From Crotalaria pallida (lineage: Eukaryota; Streptophyta; Magnoliopsida; Fabales; Fabaceae), in NCBI GenBank assembly GCA_037953625.1, contig CM075651.1:128368501-128432500 (forward strand): a DNA stretch of 64,000 nt, in the 5' to 3' direction. Of this stretch, positions 56,275-64,000 are shown one piece after another. A program made the translations under genes and the position numbers. The first letter of the stretch is position 1. Every line of letters begins with the position of its first letter. The notes under the pieces were generated by a model, which worked only from the letters and a program-made list of their open reading frames with translations, did not search any database and was not told the origin of the DNA.

Positions 56275-59180
56275 TCACACTTTTGGACTGGGATTTGCAC
56301 TGCTGGTCCTTGACTCTTGAACTTGCATTGAGTACTGCAAATTCCAGAGAATGTCTTCTATTGAAGGGCGATTACTGGAAACCTTGCTGAGGCAGTTGAT
56401 GGTAATCCGAACTGCAGTCTTCAGTGATTCATATGCATAAGTTCCCCGAAGGGAAGGATCGGTTGCACTGATTAGCATCGGTGATGCAGCTTCTAATATG
56501 CCTCTCTCCAGCTGAAACATGATAAAGAGGAAATCAAAAATAGGAAAAACAAATCCTGGTACAAATTTTATTGTAGCTTTAGTAAATGCGTATAGTTCTT
56601 CAATGGGGTTCATAACATCTAATTGTGTAAGATCAGGAATAAGATTTGTGAGCATGTAACCCAAAGATATTTCATATTTGATCAAGCATAAAGTGTCATG
56701 GATACCTCATCTTTCAACTCTTCTACTTCACTGGAAAATGTAATTAGTTTGCCTGTGATAAGTTCAAGTAGAATAACACCAAACTGATAGATATCTTCCT
56801 TTTCTGCATTCTTGGTACTGCACGTTGTGTAACACCATATCATACATTGGATACATACATCAGTGGAAGAGAAGAATGGAAGACATATAATATTAAGTAG
56901 AGATGTACCTCCCAACATGTTTGTCAAGTGTGCTGTCAAGGTCTTTCTGAAAATTGACAAAAGCAGAAATTGAGGGTTAGAGTGAGGTGCTGCTGGATGC
57001 AAATATTACTGAGAGAATCAGTTAGATAATATAATATGTTCTAACCTTGGATGGTAAAGGAATGCTGTATCCACTAACTTTTGCATTGAGACTATTATCC
57101 AAGAGAATGTTTTCAATCTTTAAATTATTGCCAAATATGCCTGGAGCAACTTCTGTGTGCAAGAACTGGATTCCTCTTGCAATCCCTATGCTAATTGCCA
57201 TTCTCTGTGGCCATTTCAGCATTTCCTTCTTCCTCCTGTCTGTTGAATGAGGTTTCTTGTTACATATTTTTTGTCATTCAAAACATTGCTTCTGCAGTTA
57301 ACTGTGTGAATGCTTACCTGTTAGATGATCCCTCAATGTCACGTTAGAGACGTGTTCAAATACTATGAATATTGTGGTTGCTGTTTGGGGATGGTCCTGA
57401 TAAGTAATGACACTGTGTCCTACAATACTCACCAAATGCCTGTGTCTTAAATAGGGTAGTACCTTCAAGTTCTGCATACTGTTTTTGAGCAAATCCTTTT
57501 GCTTAAGCCTTACACGATTAATCAGTACCATTGAACCATCTCTGAGCCAACCTTTATATAGCTGTGTTAAATGCAAGAGTAAATGTCATTTCAACTTGAT
57601 CTTGAGGGTTCCATCTCATTATAGAGCACTCATTATGAACCTCTAAACACTTTACATGAAAAATTCAATTTTACCTTTCCTTGAGATCCTTCTATTAGAT
57701 TTGATGGGTGAAAATTGTTTGTTGCATCTTCAATTTCTTCTGATGTGAAAATTCTGTATGGTGGAAACCCAAGTATCGTCTGAGAATCATGCCCTATGTC
57801 CACAGAAAAATAAATAAAAACCCAATTTGATGCATGGCTTAAAATGAAGAACTATATTAAGGAACATGTAAACTACCTACTGAGGAATGAAAACCATGAT
57901 CTGAAAAATAAATGTGCATAGGATTTATCATATGATCATATATATTTATAAACTACAATTGTGGCCTTACCTGCACGGACAGAAGCTTTATCAGCAACAT
58001 GTCTGGTTATTTTTTTATCCGTTCTTTCTGGTTTGGGCTTCCTAAAGATGAACACAATGAGTGGAGTTAGTAGCACTGCCATTCCTAAAACACCTCCAAT
58101 AGCACCAAGCACTAGGGCTAGTTTCGTCTTTGACTCCTCCTTCTGGCTTCTAACCGGTGGCTTAACTGCTATAGCTTCCCCTTTCTTGCATTTTGAAGTT
58201 GGAAATTGATTATTTAAGCTTTTGTTTGACAAGCAATTCCCAGAATACAGTACTGTTCGATTCGAGGACTTTGAATCAATACATGATGGCAATATTCCTA
58301 TCAGGAAGTTGTGTGAGATGTCAACAAATTTAAGAGCAGAGCTACATGATATATTCGAAGAGAGCGAACCGCTTAGTTTGTTTGCAGCCAAGTTTAGGTA
58401 CTGGAGGAAAGGAAGAGAGAAAAGAAAGGATGGGATATTTCCAAATACTTCATTGGAAGAGATGTCAAGTTGCTGAAGCTTATCAGCCTGAAGGAGTTGA
58501 GGTGGTATCTGACATCTAAGAGAATTGTTTCTCAGATTGATCCTCTTAAGATTCTTGGCCATTAAAGGGAATTTAGGACCAAAGTTGTTACTTCCCAAAT
58601 TGAGCTCTTCAAGAGTAGCTAGTCCTCTAAGATCAGGGGCACTCCCATTGAACTGATTATCAGCCAAAACCAGACTCCTGAGACTTTTCATAGAGGAGAT
58701 TGATGATGGGATTTCGCCATGGATGAAATTTGAGGTAAGGTTCAGCACTTCCAATGACCAGAACCGGTTAATCTTGGATGGTAAAGGTCCCCACAAGCCA
58801 ATAGACACCAATGACAACCCCTTCAATTTTGAAAGCTTTGTCAAGACGGTAAACAAAGAATCAATGGAGAATCTTTCTGAAAGCGTTTCAGCCGAATTCC
58901 AAGAAGATGGGGAGCTCTTGTTTCCAACGATAGTTAATTCGGTTATATGACCATTGGAGCACACAATCTTGAGAGAAGGTGAGGGAGGTAGGTAGCAGAA
59001 GTTGGTCATGTTGGTCCATCCTTGAAGAACCTGAGGATATTCAAGAAGCTTATGAACTTGGAGGAGAATTCTATTCTCACTTGTTGTTAGCTGTGCACTG
59101 GGAATCGGAGTAAGCAGCAAAAGAATGATTGCAATGATTGCAGGAAGCAAATAGTATAAAGAAACCAAGAAATTCTTCAT
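56275..59180 (-). CDS. probable inactive LRR receptor-like protein kinase
   Basis: Eight exons on the minus strand: 59180-57971, 57900-57877, 57793-57675, 57561-57318, 57239-57046, 56946-56909, 56817-56706, 56511-56275. They total 2,178 nt, giving 725 residues, with phases matching at every GT-AG junction. The signal peptide is about 1-30. Leucine-rich repeats span about 110-320, and a CLS-type cysteine region with SSNRTVLYSGNCLS follows. The membrane segment is about 353-379, and a kinase-like domain fills the rest. The family resembles Arabidopsis At3g03770/At1g14390. The kinase key residues are missing: the glycine loop reads IEGSQGKLYKG, the VAIK lysine position reads VLINRV, and HRD and DFG are replaced (VAPGIFGNNLKIENILLD; KVSGYS). 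It is therefore a pseudokinase receptor, likely a membrane scaffold or co-receptor. The ligand is unknown. Confidence 0.9.
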
Positions 59181-59850
59181 ATTCTGAGGCTAAAACTTCT
59201 GTAGTAACAGACAGAATGGTGAGTTAGTCTCAAAAGGGATGCTATGTAATGCACAGTTGAAGGCAGTAAAGTGACATTGTAACATCAACAGTTATTGCTC
59301 AAAAGATAGCATTGCTCAAAAGGGAGCTATTATGACTGTTGTTTTCTTGTTTCAGTATTGTAAAAGGGTTAAAAGATAATAAGAAGAAAAAGTTACCTTT
59401 GATTGTGTATAGAGATTTCAAGAAAAGATTATGTGAGGATAAAAAATTTCCCTAATGTGGAGGAGCAGGTAGGGATCTTTGTGAACAGAATGTGGGATTC
59501 TCAAGAAAGTGAGATTTGATGATTACATTATATTGCACTGAAGCCATCATGACATAAGCCTTTAGTTGAATGAACCTGTTAGGTACACGAAATGAATGAG
59601 TTCTATTCCAATCATTATCAAAATTACTACCATGCATATGAAAAATATAGCCATGAAAAATATAGCCATAAAATATAGCCTATGTGGGCATTGATATGGT
59701 AGACCACACAAATTATTGGTAAAATGCGTGACACATTATTTAATGCCCTATGATTTAGTTACACCTAAACTTGTTCTTGTTTATGATTCCTTCATTAGAA
59801 ACTAATTAGCTGCTGGATATCTTTAGGACAAAGACTGAAATTCCGTGAAG
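59181..59850. other. upstream region of the LRR kinase gene
   Basis: AT-rich sequence that should hold the promoter and 5' UTR of the LRR kinase on the minus strand. No confident TATA assignment and no gene. Confidence 0.5.
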
Positions 59851-59858
59851 GCCTTTAG

Positions 59859-60607
59859 CAGTGCAGATCCAAGAATCTTTAGTGGTGAGGGCGACAAATA
59901 CATAAATATATAATATTAAAAATGTATTTTAGAGTTGAGGATAAACACCAAAAAAATATGTTTTTTTTTTAAACTAAAGATATTCATTTTTGAGTTAAAA
60001 AAAAATATAAATTTTTGAATTTTTTAAGGTATCATTTTCCATAAAATTTTTTAACTTTTATTATGTTTATTCTTGATAGATGAAATAAAGAAAATCCTCT
60101 TTTCTTTTAAATGACAACTAATTACTGGTGTGATTAAATAGATACTTAATCCTTGCAAAATGTAAGCCATATACTAATACCATATGCCACAACAATAAAA
60201 GTTCAAAATAAAGAAACAACCAAAATATTTTCTTATAATCATTATGTGTATTAATAATATATAAACTTTTCAGTTATTGTTACAAGCAATTTGTTATACA
60301 TTAGAAGAAATACCTATAATGACAAAATTTCAACCTAAAACATGGAACTAAATTCAATATATAATAAATATATTTATTAAGTTATATATTCGTTTATACT
60401 GAAATCATTTCAAAGGAAAAAAGTAAGCCAATGACATGGCTAGAACAAGCGACTTGGTAGTTAAATTAACCAAGAGCAACTTCATGCACCAGTAAGACTA
60501 TTAGCATGCGCATCATTTTATTAAACATATAAGCAAATACTCCTATGTTTTTTTTAAAGTCAGTGGGGGCACGTGCCCACACTAGCCATCAAGTAGATCC
60601 GTCCCTG
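59859..60607. mobile_element. hAT-like non-autonomous DNA transposon
   Basis: 749 bp. The left end is CAGTGCAGATCCAAGAATC and the right end, read inward, CAGGGACGGATCTACTTGATG, diverged inverted termini of hAT style. Flanking 8-mers GCCTTTAG (59851-59858) and GCTTTTAG (60608-60615) differ by one transition. No transposase ORF. Confidence 0.72.
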
Positions 60608-60773
60608 GCTTTTAGGTCATCATCACATTATGGATTTATGGATATATGAAATTTTGTCAACTTTATATGACCTCTGTCTAATTTACTTTTTCCAAAACCA
60701 ACACTTTCCCCGCTTCCATACAATGAGTTGTCACATTCTGATTAGAATTTCGATTATCTTCCTTTTTGTTTTA

Positions 60774-61501
60774 GACTTTTATTTTTTGGTCCCCATAAAC
60801 GACTATTTTGCCCCTATTTTCAATTTTTATGGACTAAAATACCCTTTTTTGTTACTATTTTTGACTCTCAAGAGTTCAAAAAAAAAAAAGACTCTTGAAA
60901 GTCGAAAAATTAAACTACATACTATTTCCGACTATCAAGAGTCAAGAGTCAGAAAATTTTTACTTACGAATACTTGTTTGGAATGTTTTTGATCATCACA
61001 GTGGTTTCATATCCATCAACTCGAATAGGTGTTATAGAAGAATGAAGATTCTTATTAGAAAAATCCCTGGAATAATGCTGCTGCTGATGCTTATCAAAGA
61101 ATCGTTTGTTCTTGAGACGCAAACATTTCTAATGATCATGATATTGAACACCAACTTTTCCCTTCTTCCTTCTAATCATTACTCCTCTTTAATTTCTTTT
61201 GACATTCCAACCAGCTGCACCTTCTTTGGTCTCCTCCACCATCTGTTGGTTCTTCTTCTTCTTGGCTTCATCTATGATAGAAGGTTTGATGTCTTCAAGA
61301 TATGGTGCATCATTATTAGATTTTCCGATTCTCAAGAGTCAAAAAATTTTTTGACTCTGGATAATTGGAAATAGTATGTAGTTTAATTTTCCGATTCTCA
61401 AGTGAGAGTCGGAAATAGTAACACATAAAAAGGTGTTTTAGTCCATAAAAATTGAAAATGAGGATCAAAAAGTCATTTATGGAGGCCAAAAAGTAAAAGT
61501 C
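60774..61501. mobile_element. long-TIR non-autonomous DNA element
   Basis: Terminal inverted repeats of about 120 bp (60774-60895 against 61380-61501), starting GACTTTTA. The perfect 8-bp flank TTGTTTTA lies at 60766-60773 and 61502-61509, with a ninth base that differs. Extra GACTCTCAAGAGTC-type inverted words lie at the inner TIR edges. The unique middle (about 60960-61320) shows no conserved domain. Length and structure fit a MULE- or hAT-derived MITE. Confidence 0.8.
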
Positions 61502-61509
61502 TTGTTTTA

Positions 61510-61837
61510 TCTTGTACTATATGAGAAACAAAATTAGATGATTGGTGTGAAGCTATACATCCTTCAATATGAATAATATTAGGCTGTCACCATTGTTCAA
61601 TAAAGAGTGTCATATGTACAACCCACAACTACTAGAGTTATCCTTTGATTTAGGGTTAATTTTTAAATGTGTGAAATTGATATAAGATGAAAGTTAACTA
61701 AAAGATGAAGACAAAGCTTATGCTTTTTTAGAGAAAGTTGACAAATTCATTTGTACAAGTAACATAGTTGATTCCAACTATTGTAGTTGGTTTTGTGCTG
61801 CATTATGCATGGTCATTGTGTGAGGGTTTAATATGAT
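61510..61837. other. host intergenic sequence
   Basis: AT-rich, no gene or repeat that I can support. Confidence 0.5.
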
Positions 61838-61919
61838 CCCCTTTTTTTTTTTTTGGTTCACATGGGAGGTCTGGGACTAGAACCCATGACCTGGGAGAGG
61901 GGGAAATCCTAAGTGTCCC
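61838..61919 (-). mobile_element. SINE fragment interrupted by element 5
   Basis: The minus strand has a B-box-like GGTTCTAGTCCC and ends in an A run (plus-strand T run 61841-61854). The A-box half is missing because the element 5 LTR begins at 61920. It should lie beyond the window on the other side of that element. Confidence 0.5.
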
Positions 61920-63490
61920 TGTTGTAAGTTCCATGATGAATGTTTTGATAATGACAAAGTGTTTTGAACAAGCTATCATGTGATGATCAAGTTCAAGTTC
62001 AACAAGCAACAACAAACATCAAGTGAAGAAGAGAGAACAAGCTCATGAAGACTTAAGTTTGAGTGTAATTGTTTTTGTTTTATCTTTTGCCTCTCAAGCT
62101 TCATAGGTTTTCATTTGGGTAGTTTGTTTAGAGGGTAGTGAATCTCATTCATAAGTCATGATTTAATCATAATTTGAGTTTTCACTTAACCTAGAATCAA
62201 TAGGTGGCTTAAAGGTTTTAAAGGAAAGGTTGGTTTTTGAGAAAACAAGTTTTAAACAAGTGCAGTATCAATCTACTCGAGTAAATCAAGATTTAATCGA
62301 GTAGTACTCGAGTATGCTGCAATCTACTCGAGTAAACACTGCTGAACTGATTTTTAAAATACGATTTTCACTTCTCAAAATCAGTTTTCAAGTGCCATAA
62401 CTTTTGGGTATTCTATAAAAACCTTTTCCTAACCTTTGTGATCATAATTCATCATTTTGATATTCATTTTACAAAGAATCAAGCCACTCTATTCTCTCTC
62501 AATTTCAAAGATCAAAGCTTTTCTATTCTCATATTATTTGATCAAGAACCTTTGAATCTCTCGTGTAATTTGTCATAGCTATTGATTGAGATTCATTAGG
62601 ATTGTTATGTGTATTCATTGAGTTGTAATCTTTGCAATAAGGTAAGCCACTACAACAAACAAGAAGCCTTGGTGTGTCGATTATCATCAAGCAACATTCA
62701 TTGAAGAAGAAGAAGTCTTGGTTGTGAATCAAGCAAGTTGAAGCCTTGATGTGTGGATTATCATCAAGCAATTGAAGACTTGTTGTGTCGATTATCAACA
62801 AGGGGTAGAGGTTAGATTAGAGAGAAGATCAATAGGATTACAAGGCAAGGGTGTCGGTTATCTCTTGTAGGCTAGCAAGAAGGAAGTCTTGTGAGGCATT
62901 TACTTGTAATTTGAGAACTCTAATTCCTCATAGTGAAGAATCTCTCTTGGTTGAAGAGGGGACTGGATGTAGCTTTCAAGCGGGTGAAAGTGAACCAGGA
63001 TAAATCGCTGTGTCGTATCTCTAAACCCTTACTCTTTATATTCAAGTCATTTGATTGCGTTCTTGATTGAAAACCTAGAAAGATTGATTTTCATAATTGA
63101 TTGAATTGAATCTTTAATTGTTCAAATTGATAAAGGGAAAATCATTTTCATAACTAGGTTAATCAATAAGAATATAGGTGTTAATCATCTCCGTTGAATC
63201 TCTGATCTTTCATGTGAATTGATTGATTTTCGTATGCGAATGAAAACTTGATTTTTCTGGTTTCTGTCAGATATACTCGAGTAAACGAGTCTTTAATCGA
63301 GTACTACTCGAGTACTCTGAAATCTACTCGAGTAAACCTGAGAGTTTTTGGAAAAATATTTTGTTTTAAGTGTTTCGATTTGTTTCGCTCGAAAATCTTT
63401 CAAGGTATCTTGTACACCTATTCAACCCCCCCTTCTAGGTGTATTCCTAGGGTTCCTTTGTCTCTCCAACCACCAATTGCGGTTTCTTCA
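61920..63490 (+). repeat. Element 5 5' LTR
   Basis: 1,571 bp, TGTTGTAAG...GTTTCTTCA. Palindrome cassette 1 at 62273-62337, TATA box CTATAAAA at 62413-62420, palindrome cassette 2 at 63271-63337, C-loop hairpin at 63413-63443. Confidence 0.92.
62413..62420 (+). promoter_or_regulatory. Element 5 TATA box
   Basis: TTCTATAAAAACC lies about 75 bp downstream of palindrome cassette 1, placing that cassette at an upstream-activating position. The element 1 family has the equivalent TTTATAAACC in the same context. Confidence 0.65.
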
Positions 63491-63492
63491 AT

Positions 63493-63504
63493 TGGTATCA
63501 GAGC
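63493..63504 (+). promoter_or_regulatory. Element 5 primer-binding site
   Basis: TGGTATCAGAGC, a perfect initiator-Met tRNA complement, two bases after the LTR. Confidence 0.92.
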
Positions 63505-63562
63505 TCGGTCGAAAGACACGAGCATAAGAGCTTTTTCGTAAAGATCCTTTAAGAAAATCGCA

Positions 63563-64000
63563 ATGGGTTCCATGAATCTCTTTGGTGGTGAAGGTTATTC
63601 AATAAGTCGTCCTCCATTGTTTGCGGGAGAAGGCTATGCATATTGGAAAGTTAGAATGAAAATCTTTATCCAAGCCATAGATAGTGAAATTTGGAAAGTA
63701 GTTGAAAAAGGTCGTCATATCCCCTCTAGTTTAGTTGAAGGTGTAGAACAATTGATCCCCGAGGATAAGTGGAAGGATGATGATAGAAAGAAAGTACAAT
63801 ATGATTATAAAGCAAAGAATATCATTACCTCCGCTTTATCCTATGACGAGTTCTTTAGAGTTTCTCAATGTTCTAGTGCTAAGGAAATGTGGGACACTTT
63901 ACAAGTGACTCATGAAGGAACTAGTGAGGTTAGGAGAGCTAGATTGAATGCTTTAATGCGTGATTATGAATTGTTTCATATGCTTCCAAATGAATCTATT
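63563..64000 (+). CDS. gag: Element 5 Gag, N-terminal part (runs off the window)
   Basis: Open from the ATG at 63563 to the window end, 146 codons with no stop. It contains the DUF4219-like segment (RPPLFAGEGYAYWKVRM) and the UBN2 start (AKEMWDTLQVTHEGTSEVRR). It is very close in sequence to the element 1 Gag, which confirms that the two belong to one lineage despite their different LTR palindromes. The zinc knuckles would lie beyond the window. Confidence 0.92.
   Translation, partial: MGSMNLFGGEGYSISRPPLFAGEGYAYWKVRMKIFIQAIDSEIWKVVEKGRHIPSSLVEGVEQLIPEDKWKDDDRKKVQYDYKAKNIITSALSYDEFFRVSQCSSAKEMWDTLQVTHEGTSEVRRARLNALMRDYELFHMLPNESI

Larger units (their letters stand above)
61920..64000 (+). 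mobile_element. Element 5: SIRE-type Ty1/copia element, 5' part only
   Basis: 5' LTR 61920-63490, primer site, then the start of gag running off the window. The LTR backbone is homologous to element 1 and the solo LTR, but its palindrome arrays are of the CTCGAG type. The left flank GTCCC (61915-61919) predicts the target duplication at the unseen end. Confidence 0.93.

Overview
This is a window of a plant nuclear genome. Two spliced protein genes with GT-AG introns sit beside about 50 kb of nested LTR retrotransposons. The dominant elements are SIRE-type Ty1/copia, with DUF4219/UBN2 gag, long pol, an env-like third ORF and an initiator-Met tRNA primer site. That and the general sequence style suggest a eudicot, probably a legume, but the sequence alone does not fix the species.

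Layout. 1-3801 and 9556-10633 are low-coding host sequence split by element 1 (3802-9555, minus; gag only, no pol). Element 2 (10634-21410, plus) is a nearly complete SIRE-type element: LTR, gag, pol with one nonsense codon, palindrome array, env-like ORF, polypurine tract, LTR. A tRNA-derived SINE lies at 21846-22004. A small foldback DNA element (22365-39367, about 0.5 kb of its own sequence) has been split twice. One insertion is the 'outer' SIRE-like element (22472-37266, minus; gag and env-like gene, no pol), whose env-like gene is itself split by a three-LTR gypsy-type element (element 3, 25442-31979). The other is a solo LTR (37404-39085). 39376-42474 is unclassified. The LTR of a truncated gypsy-type element (42475-51981) is interrupted by element 4 (42748-51511, minus; gag and damaged pol). 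A Stowaway-like MITE (52083-52368) precedes the two host genes. These are a RAD6/UBC2-type ubiquitin E2 (53270-55713, plus, 152 aa) and, converging on it, an inactive LRR receptor-like kinase (59180-56275, minus, 725 aa). A hAT-like element (59859-60607), a long-TIR element (60774-61501), a broken SINE (61838-61919) and the 5' part of element 5 (61920 to the window end) follow. Target-site duplications were read directly for most insertions and fix the nesting order.

The most unusual signals lie in the LTRs. (1) Each SIRE-like family carries arrays of a 10-bp palindrome in one of two forms, TAATCGATTA or TACTCGAGTA, which differ only by a symmetric base-pair change. The form can switch between LTRs with the same backbone, at both array positions together, and the same form recurs in the spacer upstream of the env-like gene. 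(2) Near the 3' end of every SIRE-like LTR is a short hairpin with a constant C-rich loop but family-specific complementary stems, as expected for a conserved structure under covariation.
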